A stretch of DNA of 64,000 nt from positions 1,536,978-1,600,977 of the forward strand of contig NW_003314298.1 in assembly GCF_000143415.4 (NCBI RefSeq), read 5' to 3'. A model generated the notes under the pieces. That model was not told the DNA's origin, did no database searches, and saw only the letters and a list, made by a program, of their open reading frames with translations. The translations under genes were made by a program, and so were the position numbers. Shown here piece after piece: positions 9,609 through 21,085 of this stretch. The DNA is from Selaginella moellendorffii (taxonomy: Eukaryota > Streptophyta > Lycopodiopsida > Selaginellales > Selaginellaceae). Each line of letters begins with the position of its first letter. Within the stretch, counting starts at the first letter, position 1.

Positions 9609-11356
9609 TGGATCAGCAGAGCGGAAAGAGAGAAAAAAAGAGCCGCTTGGTGGATGCGTCGCGTTCCTCGTCGACTTGGGATCTTTGAGAGGTATGAAAA
9701 GTCAAGCTTGCTTTCGTTTTTTCGTGCGAATGCTTAGCATGTAAAGCTGGTGAATGGCAGTGTGTCAGCAGAGGAGCGGCGATACATATTTTGCCAAAGC
9801 CAACAGCAGCTCGTAACTACAAAGCAGAGGCAGTAATGGTGCTCAGTGCTCGTCCGCTGGCCGGGCCGGGAAGAACGAAAAGAAGGGATCGAAAAAGGAT
9901 GCTATCAGGACAAAGCCATGGGCCCGGTCAGTGTGATGGATAAAGGCTTTGGCAGCGTGTAAAGTGTAGCAGCAACAACACCACCACCAGCAACAGTAGC
10001 AGCAACAGCAGAAGCAGCAGGAATTATCAATGCGGGTCGGGTTAGAGCGAGCGAAGCCATCAATCAATCAGCGCTGGTACGCCCTCCTGGCCGAGATGCC
10101 GAAGAAGAAAAGTCCATGCTGAGCTGAGCTGAGCCATGGTGGTACTAGCACTGCCTGGGATACTACGGATCGTTCGACAAAGCGCACAGCACTACTGCTA
10201 CTGGTCCAAGAAAAAAGAAGACAAGGGAAGCACGGCATTGGTTGGAATCTGATGCACAAGGTTTGGGTGGAGCAGCACAGCACGGCTTGCAGATATTTTT
10301 TGGGATTCTGGGAGAGAGGTGTTCTAGTGTCAGTCGGGCAGGCAGGCGGTAAGAACACGAAGAACACGACCCATTCTTTTCTTCTTCGTTTTAGTGAGGC
10401 CGGGCTTTTCGTTTTCGATCGATCGATGTTGGTGGGCTTGTTGGTGGTGGCATGATCGTCGTCTTGGTCGACTTTGGTGGGATGTGACTTTCTCGATCTC
10501 ACTCCATCTCTCTCACAGTGACACTGTGCCAAAGCAAAGAAAATGCTAAAATTTCATTCATTCAAACGAAGACCATGACGAGGAAAAGTGGAAAAGAAAG
10601 AGGAGCGTGAAAGCGAAGGGATTGCCTTGGAAGCGAGGAAATCAATTCGCCAGGGGACAAGGACAACTCCAGAAGCATATTCCCTTAATTTAAACTAGCA
10701 GCATTTTCGGTTCTGTTAGTGCCCTAAAAGCACCCCGTTTAAACCAGTAGCGTATTCGGTTCTGTTACTGGTGCCCCAAAAGCACCCCGTTTAAACTGGT
10801 AGTATATTCGGTTCGGTTAAATGCACAGCATAGCATATTCGGCATTTTAAACTTGGGTCCCGCCGAAAAAGTAAAGGAGTCTCGATCTTTGGCTGTGAGC
10901 CGTCGATTCGTCACGTTCCCCGCCAAAAGCGCCACGTGCGAGCGATGGATGGGGCGGGGATGGACGGCATGGATGCGCGGCTTTCGTGGCTTGGAGTGGC
11001 CCCGCCCACATTGTGGGAGAGAGAAGAGAAGGAGAGAGACGCGCTGGCGCTGGTGCTGGCTAGGGCAGAGGAGCAATGCGTCCGCTGGAGCGTCACGACG
11101 GCGATAGCGACAGTGGAGAGGGGGAGATGTTGCTGTAGGGAGCGACGCCATATCGATCGATTCTTCTGGCGCGCCATCGCCATGGCCGGCAGCAGCACTG
11201 GAATTCTTCGCGGATTTCCAAGTCGCCGGGAGACGTCATGCGATTCCAACTGATCCTGCGCCTTCGTCACCGATCCAAGTAAGTGATCGTGAGAGATCGC
11301 GAGAATTTCTTCCTTTCTCTCGAGCTCGAGCTCGAGCGTAATATTTTGATCCAGGG
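9609..11356. other. Intergenic region with an imperfect tandem repeat
   Basis: Long region without a convincing gene. It includes the 3' UTR of the OCTOPUS-like gene, a CAG/CAA-type repeat at about 9965-10020, and an imperfect ~50-bp tandem repeat at 10689-10840. From about 10850 the GC content rises and the sequence is probably promoter and 5' UTR of the next gene; a GAGCTC-rich palindromic stretch at about 11319-11336 and a possible 3' splice site just before 11355 suggest a 5'-UTR intron. Confidence 0.5.
10689..10840 (+). repeat. Imperfect ~50-bp tandem repeat, about 2.8 copies
   Basis: Units start at 10689, 10738 and 10790. Each begins TTTAAAC(T/C)(A/G)G(C/T)AG, continues with ATTCGGTTC(T/G)GTTA, and the first two end with AAAAGCACCCCG. 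The third unit diverges after GGTTA but ends with a further ATTCGG. The array lies in non-coding DNA 0.5 kb upstream of the GT14 gene. Confidence 0.85.
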
Positions 11357-13132
11357 ATGAGGAGGAAGACGCACGCTCGATGGAGGGTTGGAGCTCTAGT
11401 TGTGATAGCGGCGCTGGTAGTCTTTCTCGTGTGGCTGAAATCTCGTGTCGCCTCGTCGATCCGTCGCCAGGAAGAAGCCGCCGATCCGTCGGGATTTCCG
11501 GGTTTCTCCGTGGAGATCAAACCGAAGCTGGCGTTTCTTTTTCTCGCCCGGAATCGAATGCCCCTTGACTTCCTGTGGCAGCGCTTCTTCGAGGTGAGAA
11601 ATTCGTGAATTCGAGCGATGAAACGCTCGGTTCTAACACTTTTTTTTTCTTGTTCTTCTCTTTGCAGGGTGCCAAAGACCACGAGTTTAGTGTCTATATA
11701 CACGCGAGGCCAGGGTTTGTGTACAATAAAGAAACAACTGATTGCATTTACTTCTACAATCGACAGTTGCCAAATAGCATTCTGGTACGATCGATCCACA
11801 TTCTTGTCACGATCTTTATCTCTTCTTTGGTTTGTTCTCGCAGGTTGAATGGGGTGAAGCAAGCATGATAGAGGCGGAGCGTTTATTGCTTGCCAAGGCT
11901 TTCGAAGACAGCAGCAACGAAAGATTTCTGTTGTTATCCGAGAGGTATGGCGTAGATTTTTCGGTATCCAGAGAAGCTTACTTGGATTTTACAGTTGCGT
12001 ACCCTTGTACAGTTTTACGTTCATATACGAGTATTTGATGGCTTCACCTAAAAGTTTTGTAGACAGGTGAGCCACCAAACTTTTTCCATTTTCCGCTGAC
12101 AAACGGTGTTGTTGTGCCCGTCTGTGATGCCCAGTTTTAGAGACCGAAAGGAAAACAGATACAACCCCGTGATGGCTCCAGTCATCTCAAGAGCGAACTG
12201 GAGAAAGGGATCACAGGTTCGTCCGTAGATATTCGAGATGCTTTGGTAACACCATGTTTGGATGCCAGTGGTTTGTGCTTCTTCGCAAGCATGCGGAGGC
12301 AGTAGCCCGTGATCAGGAAATCTTTCTCCGTTTTCGCGACCATTGCAAGGTTTGTTCATAGCTCCGTTGTTACATTAGTGTGACTCAGATGATTAACTTT
12401 GCAGAGAGGTGCATTGCCGGAGTTTTGGAGGGAATACAGTGTGGTAAAGCACAGCTTTCCAAGTTCTTTGCTTTTGTAGAGTTAATTGGTTTGTTTGTTT
12501 TGGCAGAGTGCATACAGGCAGTCAGGAAGGAACTGTGTGCCGGATGAGCATTACATCCAAACTGTTCTTTCGGTAAACTTACCTTCTTTACGATTTGCGT
12601 GCCAGTCCTAATCCATTTGTCTTGCTGGTTGTTACTGTAGATTAAAGGTTTCGACGACGAACTTGAGCGTCGATCCTTGACATATAGCCTTTGGAAGTAC
12701 GCTGGTCGGCGGAGGGAGCGTCAAGGATGGCATCCAGTCACCTTCTCGGATGCATCGATGAAGCTAGTCCGGGAGATCCAGGTCAGTATCTTCCCTCTAA
12801 ACTCCACTCACAGATATTAGATATCACCATAGCTGAGATTGGATTCGCCTCGTCCAGGCCATTGACAACATCAAATTCGAGACTGAGGGGCGAGTGGAAT
12901 GGTGCAGTGTGGCTGGCGATCCTCGGGCGTGCTTCTTGTTTGGACGCAAGTTTACCAAAGCCGCTGGGCTGAAGCTCTTGAACATGGTAAGTGGATCAAA
13001 TTTTTGACTCTTTTTTCCCTCTAAGTTTGGCGAGGTGAAAATGTTCTACAGACTTTAGCCGATGATCCTGACAGCATGCATTTATACCACGATAAAACAC
13101 GGAAGAAATTACCACTGGTGCAATCGTCGTGA
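11357..13132 (+). CDS. GT14-like (DUF266) core-2/I-branching glycosyltransferase
   Basis: Eleven exons: 11357-11593, 11668-11784, 11844-11944, 11995-12066, 12135-12216, 12269-12349, 12405-12443, 12507-12572, 12641-12781, 12858-12986, 13052-13132, all GT-AG and in frame. The product is a predicted type II Golgi membrane protein: a basic start, one membrane segment at residues about 11-26 (VGALVVIAALVVFLVWL), then the lumenal domain. Family hallmarks are KLAFLFLARNRMPLDFLW, FSVYIHARPGF, LLLSESCVPLYSF across exons 3-4, SRANWRKGSQWFVLLRKHA, CVPDEHYIQT and the WHPVTFSDAS region. Plant members are predicted to act on cell-wall polysaccharides or glycoproteins; the substrate of this one is unknown. 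Introns are very short (50-75 bp). The assignment to the family is secure, specificity is not. Confidence 0.9.
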
Positions 13133-13419
13133 TGCACGGAGGAAAAGTTAGAAAAGAAAATTCAATGAAAATGTGATTACTGTTGATCCCTGTCTTAACA
13201 ACATGGAATATCCTGAGCGAACGGCCACGATGTGAAGGGCGGAATCGACGGCTCTTAAGGCACTAGAGACCATAGTGAGTTCCAACGTTTGATTGTGACG
13301 CTGCGCGGCGAGAGGGGGGAAGAGAGTTGTTCTCTTTCTTGTTGATCTTATTTGATCTTCCTTTCTCCGAAAAATTCCTTGGCGATCCGCTGAGAGATTT
13401 ATTTCGGCGCTGGGTTTCG
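13133..13419. other. Short intergenic region between same-strand genes
   Basis: 287 bp separate the GT14 stop from the next ATG on the same strand. The space must hold a 3' UTR, promoter and 5' UTR. No further gene is visible. Confidence 0.5.
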
Positions 13420-14460
13420 ATGAGAGGCGCTGTCCAGAGCAGTGGCGGCGTGCTGGGCACGGCTCGAAAGAATTTGTGGAGTTTTCTCAGCCTCCGGAGA
13501 AACCAGCAAGTGAGTTTGTCTTTGATTCTTTCAAGGAATGAAGTGGGATTTGCTTGGCAGACAGTTCTTGAGCAAGAGGTATCGTCCCTCAAGGACGAAA
13601 TCCATGGCGTAGAAATCCGCGAATCCACGCTTCAAGTCAGGTACCTAGTTCCTTTTCTCACGTCTCGTCGTTGCAACGTTTTCTTTCTCTTTTGGTTTTT
13701 CCATTTGCGCTCCGTGTAAAGACTAGATCATTTGGATTCATTGCTGAGATCGGCTGAGATCGCTTGCTACTTGTTCACTCGATTGGTAATTGAAAATCTC
13801 AAAGTTTTTTCTTTCTTGGTTTCTCTCTTCTTTTTTTTTTTCTTTTTTTTCTTTTTTTGTGTTCTTCGACTGAATGGATGACGAACTTCCATGCTAGGTG
13901 CTGCCAGAGATGGGCACCGCTGCCTGGAGAAGAAGCTCCTCCGCTCGACGACTCGGACGTGAATGACTGGGTGCAAAGATTTCTCGTCTTCCAAAACTCC
14001 ACCATCGGATTCTACCTCCGAGCAACCGGTAATAAAGTTGTGATCGCTTTGTACAAACGAAGAGCTCGTTCGAAACGTGGTGTTCTTCCCAGACTTGAGG
14101 CCCCAAGTTACGATCCAGATGCACGATATCGTGGAAGCAGGAAAGATTCCAGCTGACAAGCACCATACAGGCGATAAAAGCTGGTTTGCGTTTCATGTCA
14201 CAACGTGCTATGGGCTCCGCCTCGAGTGTTCCACATTACACGAGCACCAGGTATTCATTCATTCACTCGTCTCTTTCTCGAAAATTCTTCCATCATCACC
14301 ACCCAAAAAAAATCCTCTCGTTTTTTTTTTCTTCCTTTTCTTGTGTCTGCTATTTCAGCTGGACGCTTGGTTGCGAGCGCTCGCAAGTTTGAGCGATGAT
14401 CAGCCAATATCAAACGAAGAACATCAAGGATCATTGAATGGCAAGTTTCCTGAATTGTGA
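13420..14460 (+). CDS. Small PH-domain-like protein
   Basis: Proposed exons: 13420-13509, 13561-13640, 13898-14028, 14063-14250, 14359-14460. The N-terminus (MRGAVQSSGGVLG...) is followed by a short coiled-coil-like stretch in exon 2 (VLEQEVSSLKDEI). Exons 3-5 resemble a pleckstrin-homology fold: strands around RFLVFQNSTIGFYL, then VVFFPDLRPQVTIQMHDI, WFAFHVTTCYGLRLECST, and a C-terminal helix containing the typical Trp (LDAWLRALASL). Joining exons 3 and 4 requires removal of 14029-14062, which has GT and AG ends but is only 34 nt; without it the frame runs into a different frame and the PH-like strand is lost. Intron 14251-14358 is 108 nt with no stop, so retention would also be in frame. 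Lipid or protein partner unknown. Confidence 0.6.
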
Positions 14461-14704
14461 CACGAGATGTTCCTATATATTTTTGTTTTTGTGAACCTTT
14501 ACACTTGTGAGCCCATGACGAAACAAAATAAAAAGAAGAATATCTATTGAAGGAATCTTAGAGCGTCGGTGCAAGGCAACAAAGTCTTCTAAAAAATTCT
14601 CTTCTCATTTAAATCGATGAATAGACAGTGTTTGGTTTCTCTTAGGATAAAATGATCAGCATTTTTTATAAACTTCCTTGTCCAAAACTGTTGCAAGTTT
14701 CTGA

Positions 14705-17700
14705 TCAATCAGCTACTGCTTTTCCTCCAGACCAATTCCCAATCTCTGTTAGTACCTCATCGTCATCCTGGGAATAAGAAAAACTTGCCTTGTCACCACG
14801 GCCACGCAGGCCACGCTCATTGTCAACGTCTTCTCTTCCTCTCACTGGCGTAACGTTTTCCTTCGTCTTGCGAGTAAAAGGACAGTATGGACTTCCCTTC
14901 TTGCGGCACTTGTGGCATTTAAACGCGTCAACTCGAGCAATGTTGCTCGAGGTGATACCAACAGCTCTACCATGGAACCACTCTAGCAAAAGGAAGGAGA
15001 AAGAAACCATCGTCAGTAAAGCTAGGACGAGAAATAGCTTGGGAGAGTACCTTGGCAGTGTTCACAGCCGATATACAAGAGCTTTGCGTCGTATGGTTGC
15101 TCGCAAATCGCACAGCGAAGGCCTCCCCCATCGAGCTTTTGGCCGGGATACACCACCATGTCGCGCCTGAAAGTGAGCTTCTTGTCCAGTTTCCACCTCA
15201 CACCGCTACTGTTGCCGGGCCTCTTGGATCGTCTCTTCCGGATCACAGCGGCTCTAAATGCCGGGGCCGTCACGGCCAGTTTCTTCCTTCGGGAGTAAAC
15301 GAGCAGGACCGGTCTGTCTTTCACTGCTGCTTCTGGCGGAGATTCTTCTGCCGTGTCTAGCAATCTGCGGCTTCTTTTGGTGCTTTGCTTCGTGGTGAAA
15401 CAGCTCTGGCACAGGCCGGTCTTTCCGCTCAAGCATTGTTTATGAAAGTCACCTATAACACGGTGTCGCAAAATTAAAATCGAAGAGCAAGTACACAGAA
15501 TAATAGAAAAAGAGAAGGAAAGCGTACCTTGACACTCTTGGCAGCTCACAGTGTCACTGCGTGTCAACATAGAAAATGGAGTCAGCTTATTGACAGTTGG
15601 AAAGGAAGTACAGTACCTGGCAGCCAAATCCATATTGCAGTGTTCACACCTGAGTGCCTTCTTCTTGGAATGAAGCCTGTTGAGGATAGCTTTAAGCTTG
15701 GTACTCTTTGAAACTCTAGCTCTTTCTCCCTTCCGGACGGCTGCTGGTTTTTTCGGCTGCATGAAGCGGCGCCTTTTTTCCTCGAACTCCCTCACCAAGC
15801 ACAAAGGTACTTCCGTTTCCGGCAGCCACACACTGTTGGTACTGGCGCTCTCTTCTCCCGCAAGTGCATTCACGAACTTGGAGGCGCAGTTCACAACGTC
15901 AGGCTTCAAGGCCTCCGTTAACTCGTCTTCCGTTTTAGACGTCTCAACTCGGTACTTGGTAATATCATCTTCCATAGCTTTCTCCCGTATGATAAATTCT
16001 CCGAACGAGGTTTTAACTTCGTCGGGGACCGGGAGTTCGGACCATCTGATTAAAGCATCGAGAGAGCGGACCTGCACAAACTGGGGTCAAGCACGGAAAT
16101 GTAAATTCCTAAGAGTAGAACCTGTATCGCAAGTTCTGATACACTAAAACTAGCTTCCACCCTCGCGAGCCAAGCACATTGCACGGTTCTACGAGGCAGC
16201 TCGAAATAATCATTATATATAAGTCCAGGAACTTTTCTCATGCCACCTGCAGCAAGCAGAAAAATGACGTGATTTTTATAGTGAAAAGCCAAATTGGAAG
16301 TTCTAACCTTGCCGACCAGCCCGTTTCAACGCTGCAACCGGAAGAGTTTCCCAGTCCAAAATCCTCCTCACAAGTTTACCACCTCGGCGCCATTGAACAC
16401 CACAAGTACCCCCGCCAGGAAATATCTTGATAGGATCATCGGCTTGTACTTTCTTTCGACGCCTTCCACCACTTTTCTTCAGCGAGGATACGAAAACATT
16501 GCCGTTTACTGTACCCAGCCTGGGGGCGTCCTCGGCACATATCGACCAGTTTCTTGAAAGAGCCAAGGGTCTCAGGCTTGATCCAAGCTGTGCAGCAGCA
16601 AACGTAAACTTTCAGTCGATCTACAAATCCTGTACAAAAAATATACTTCACCTCAAGTAACCCCAACTTCACTTGATGAACATGCGCCGCGCAGTCAAGG
16701 CGTCTCCGCCAGCGATTTCGTTGGTCGGTGCTTTCCCATAATCCCCCCAGCAAGCCGTACAAGCGATCTTCCATGTACAATACATATGCGATCAAAGCTG
16801 GAAGGTGGTTTATGCCTTTCTTGATAAGCCGTAATCCTCCAGTAACAATAGCTGCACCCGCGCAAAGCTTCCCCGCTGCAGTATTGAGGAGGCATCCCTT
16901 CTTCCTGCTGAGGTTTTTGCACGCGAAACACCAGCCGCACCTGTCCTTTGCAGTTTCCGCACGCTTCTTCTTCAAACTGGGCCAATAGAACTGTACAGGT
17001 GTCCGAGAAAAAGCCTTTATCTGCTCGAAAATCTGAGTTTTCTGGACCGCAGCACGCCTGTTTGTTGATTTCTCGGCCAGGTTGGAGGCTGCCAATGCCG
17101 ATAGTCCTCCTTGAGAATACTGGTTGACGTAAGAGCTAGCTTCATAGAAACTTTCGTGCATCCCTGTGCATCTGCTCAGTTTTGAGGAGCCAAACGGCTT
17201 GTCCGTTGTGACTAGTTCATCTTCTGCGGAGCCGTTGAGGACGCAAATTGTGTCTTGGATCGGACTTAACAAAGCGTCATTCTTCGGGGCCGAGTTCTCG
17301 GAAAGGTTCCAGCACTGCATGATGCTTGTTCTTAAGCTAGCAGAAAGAGCTCCAGTTGAATCCAGAAGATCCAAAACGCTCGAGATGTCCCCAGGACCAT
17401 AGCATACGTAACTGGAGTCAAGACTTGAAGATTCCGATCTGCAATGAATGAAATTAGTAGCTGTAGTCACTGAAAGATGAGAACTTACATAAAGAGATGT
17501 TCACACGCTGCAATGTATCTTCGCCCGTAAGTGTCTATACCAAAACACTCGAATCCCCTCACGACTTTCCGAGCCCTGGTTACTTCCGTTGCGATCTTTT
17601 GAAGCGTACACTCTGGACAGTACCAGTCTCCTTCAGGAAGAGTACTCTTGGAAACTCCCACGCACCGAGAATGATAAGCAGCAGGACAACCATCACAGCA

Positions 17701-19211
17701 GATGAGGTTGCCGTCCATCCCGCAAAGCACACAATCATCACTGTTCCAGTCTGATGTGTGTTTCTGTTCTGTCGGTTCTGTTCTGTGTGACGTTGGAGGA
17801 TCAACCAGCTCGGATGTATCACTCGGGCTACTTTTCCGTGAGCGTCTCGTCTCTCGCTTTGTCGGCTGCTCCAAGTAACTATCTTCGACACTACCCTTCA
17901 CTAACGGATCCAAATCGCTGTCCCCGTTGCTTCTCTTTGCTAGCTCCGATCTAACCTCATCCGTATCCAGTACACGGTCGCAGAGAAAGCTGAGTATATC
18001 TATCTTACTCCCAACCTCCAGCCCGTAGTACTCCCTTCTAAGAATGCCGATGTCTAAAAGCCTCTCCTTCCCTTCGTTTCTATAGTTTCCGTTGACAAGG
18101 TAAGCAATCAAGTACGAAGGCCATGCAACTGCGTCAAGCAACGTCCAATCACGGCACCTGCGACAAAACGAAAACTAGACTACGCAAAAAAAAAGTAAGG
18201 AAACAAAGCATACCTCAAACAGTTGATTGCTGACTCAATACCATCGCTGGCTAAGCTTTCGAGATGCTGCCTTAGCAGAACAAGTAAACTCAAGTGAATC
18301 TGATCGACGAGAGGATTGGCCTCCTTCAGTGTCAAGCAGCAAATAAATTGTTGAAGCGAAAACGGGCTCAGGAAGATCACCCAGCTGAACGACCGGAGAA
18401 AGGTGAAAGCCGAAAAGAGATGAAAAACAGACTCTGTCGGGATGTTTAAGTTCACTGAACTTGGCGGCAACGCGGGAACGTTTAAGTCCGTTTCCTCCGT
18501 CTTGTGGCACTCTACTTCCTCTCTAGCAGCAGGACCCCCGTCAACTTTAACCCTGTCCATCAATTGCTCTTTCTGTTTTCTCTCAGCACCGTCGTCAACT
18601 TTAATCCTGTCCATCACTTGCTCTTCCTGTTTTCTCCTTTGCTGGAGTCTCAGCGGATACTCTCTATCAGCTAAGCTTGATTTTCTCCGGTGAGCTACAG
18701 GCTTGAGAGGCTTGTTCTTCTCTTCTTCGTCCTTCTCCAAAATTTTGGTTTCTTCTTCTTTAGTTTCCTGTCCTTCCTCCTTCGTTTCTTCCTCTTTCTC
18801 GAGCACTTTTTCTTCTTGACGAGGCTTCTTCCTGGGCCTGCCTCTGGGTCTTTTTCCTGGCTCGCTTTCCGGCCGATGCCTCTTCAAAGCCTTGGCAACC
18901 TCCCAGGCAACAAGGTCCTTATAATTCATCGCTTGGATAAGCTCCCCATTTGTTCCATTAGCGTCCGCGATTTTCCTCGGACGTCCTCTGGAACGCTTTG
19001 GAGGAGCACCACTGTCACTGCCACAATCTACGAGAATTTCCCGAAGCTCATGGAGCTCCACCTCCTCCCTGTCCCCGTCGGCGTACTTCACCCTGAAATA
19101 TTTGCTCGATTTGTCATAGGCCACCACTGTCCCACCGAAATATCCATGCCCCTGGAAATACTTCCTCACCGATCTTCCCACGAGCTCGGCATTGTCCTCC
19201 TCCTCTTCCAT
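14705..19211 (-). CDS. PTM-like Tudor/AT-hook/DDT/PHD chromatin protein
   Basis: Large multi-exon minus-strand gene starting at the ATG at 19211 and ending at 14705. Order of domains: a Tudor-like N-terminus (GRSVRKYFQGHGYFGGTVV... with VKYADGDREEVELHEL), AT-hooks RGRPRK at about 18970 and 18840, a long acidic/Lys-rich linker, a DDT-type region at about 18130-18420, a C4HC3 PHD finger at about 17595-17745 (CVLCGMDGNLICCDGC...GDWYCPEC), then further Cys-rich fingers at about 15535-15650, 15400 and 15060-15130 (CAICEQPYD...CEHCQ), and a last exon with WFHG and CHKCRKKGSPYCP. This order matches Arabidopsis PTM (At5g35210) and its relatives. PTM itself is envelope-anchored by C-terminal membrane segments; I see none here, so a nuclear histone reader like the other family members is more likely. 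Internal exon borders were not all resolved. Confidence 0.85.
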
Positions 19212-19553
19212 GGCCCCGATCGGCAGAAGAAGCTCAAGGATTTCTGTTCCCGCGGCTCAAATCCCGCATTGCCGCCAGTTCTAAGCGCTAGAAACCTAGA
19301 AAAATCTGTGACAGCACCTGGCGATTCGGTCGATTAATCGCTTCTCCGCCGGCGCCAAGGGCGCGCCGCGCCTCCCAGCTCGCCAATCTTCGCGATCACA
19401 AGCATTAGGTTTTTACGCTTTTCTCCCTTGATCGTCTGTTGCCACGTGGATGACGCTTGGCCGTCCGATCAAGGAGGCGGCAAAACGGAGCCATTGCTAT
19501 GGCGCATCCTTGATGATCGAAAGCTCTTCGCATTCTCTTTTTCTTATTTAGCG
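19212..19553. promoter_or_regulatory. Divergent promoter, PTM-like and RNASEH2B genes
   Basis: 342 bp separate the two divergent start codons. The sequence is mixed GC with a GGCGCGCCGCGCC-type GC-rich run at about 19357-19370. Both promoters must lie here. Confidence 0.5.
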
Positions 19554-21085
19554 ATGGCGCCAGAGATGCGCGTTCTCGTCACTGCCTATTCCTCTCCATC
19601 AGGTACGATTTCTCTTTGCCTAGGCACGAAAAAGAGGTTTTTCTCCATGAGTTTGGAGCTCTTATCTCGCAAAACTTTTTTTTCCTATCGTTTCAGAGGA
19701 GCAATTAGATGGGTCTCTTGTTCATCCAAATGCTGGTAAGAGCGACATCTAGAACGAAGGTTTCCTCCAAGATTTTAGAACTCACCTCGCGAAAAAACCA
19801 ATGCAGATGAGCAAATCGATGGGTCTTTTGTTCATCTTCGACACCCGAAGTCTGGTAAGTGTATGACAACTTTTTCGTTTTTTTCCGAGCGCGAAATCTT
19901 ATATTTGTTCTTTCCAGGGACTAAAGCTTGTTATCTTTTGATAAATGGAACTCTCCAAGAACTCAACTGGTTCAAGCCTCGTTATTCTTCTTGGTTTATC
20001 GGAGACTCAGTGTGTGAAGGTTTAAGATCTCGCTTTCAAACTCTCGATTTTCCACTAACTTCTTTCACATCCATTTCAGATGGAAGCTTGTATTTGGGAT
20101 CGGTGGTCGATCCTCTCTTCATGGTTTTACCGCTGCTGGAAGAGTCACGAATGACAAAGGTAGAGAAAAATGGAGTTCGTGTCTAAAGCTGTTCCGAGAA
20201 ATTCTCTTTTGCTGCCATTTAGAAAGCTGACGAGGGCGGCTTGTTCAGAACGTTGGAGGACATGATCTACGTTGAAAACTTTCCTTGCTATTCTCGCATC
20301 ATCCCACTTTTGCCTGGAACACTCGATGCTATCTGTGACTCTCGAGGTATTCCACCAAGTGTTTTATGTTTTTTTTTTTTATTGATCGATTCTCTAGAGC
20401 TACAAGAGACGAGGTACTACAGACTGAACGATAACAAGGTTCTGGGATGGCTTTCTTGTAAGGTAAAGATATCTTAAATATTTTGTTGCTTTTTTCTTTG
20501 CACGAATCTCTTCTTAAAGCTTTGTTTGTAGGTAGAGCAGACGTCAGAAGCATTAAAACTTCATGGTTTTCAAGGCCTTGAAGATCACGAACTCAGTAAG
20601 CACAGTGATTTCTGTTCATTTTCATGGGAGTTTCGTGTGTGTGTGTGTGTGTGTGTGTTTCACCTCAGAGATTTATTCCATTGGATTGCTTGGAGAATAC
20701 GTGAAAAGCGAGCCTTGGCTGCAGCGGCTTTGCAACCATTTCTCGTGAGTAAAATCTCCTCGTTCGAAACGTTTTTGCTGAAAGAAACTCATTGTTTTTA
20801 TAATTTGCTCAAAGGGTCGATTTGGAAGCTTGTAGCAAATCGAAGAAAGCATCTATGCCTGGGAGTGTGGTCCCATCACAACCATTTCGCGTAAGCGTTT
20901 AGGCCTCGGTCTTTGTTTCTTACATCTAGATTCGACCGACACAACTTAACACCTCACAATTTTTTCTTTCGTTGCACTTTCAGGCCAAGCAAAGCTCCAC
21001 CTCCAGCAACAAAAAGACGAAGAAAGTACCAGCGGCTAGCGCAGGAACCTCTAAGATCACAAGCTTTTTCGCAAGGCCGCGCTAG
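19554..21085 (+). CDS. RNASEH2B: Ribonuclease H2 subunit B
   Basis: RNase H2 removes ribonucleotides and RNA primers from DNA in the nucleus; subunit B is a non-catalytic structural subunit. The family core is clear across exons: LRHPKSGTKACYLLINGTLQELNWFKPRYSS (split here by an intron), WFIGDSVCEDGSLYLGSVVDPLF, LLEESRM, then ICDSRELQETRYYRLN and GLLGEYVKSEPWL. I place the start at 19554 (MAPEMRVLV). The last exon, read in the frame that continues the core, is Lys/Ser-rich and ends with KITSFFARPR, which looks like the C-terminal PCNA-binding (PIP-type) motif known for this subunit, stopping at 21085. Exons 2 and 3 (19697-19736 and 19805-19856 approx.) encode near-duplicate peptides. A (GT)n microsatellite at about 20635-20657 lies at an intron end. 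Confidence 0.88.
20635..20657 (+). repeat. (GT)n microsatellite at a 3' splice site
   Basis: About eleven TG/GT repeats lie immediately before TTTCACCTCAG, the acceptor preceding the exon that encodes IYSIGLLGEYV of RNASEH2B. Length variation here would alter the pyrimidine-tract region of that intron. Confidence 0.85.

Noticed and set aside
10068-10532. 154-codon minus frame
   Set aside because: Low-complexity Arg/Ser content, no similarity, and it lies in non-coding repeat-rich sequence.
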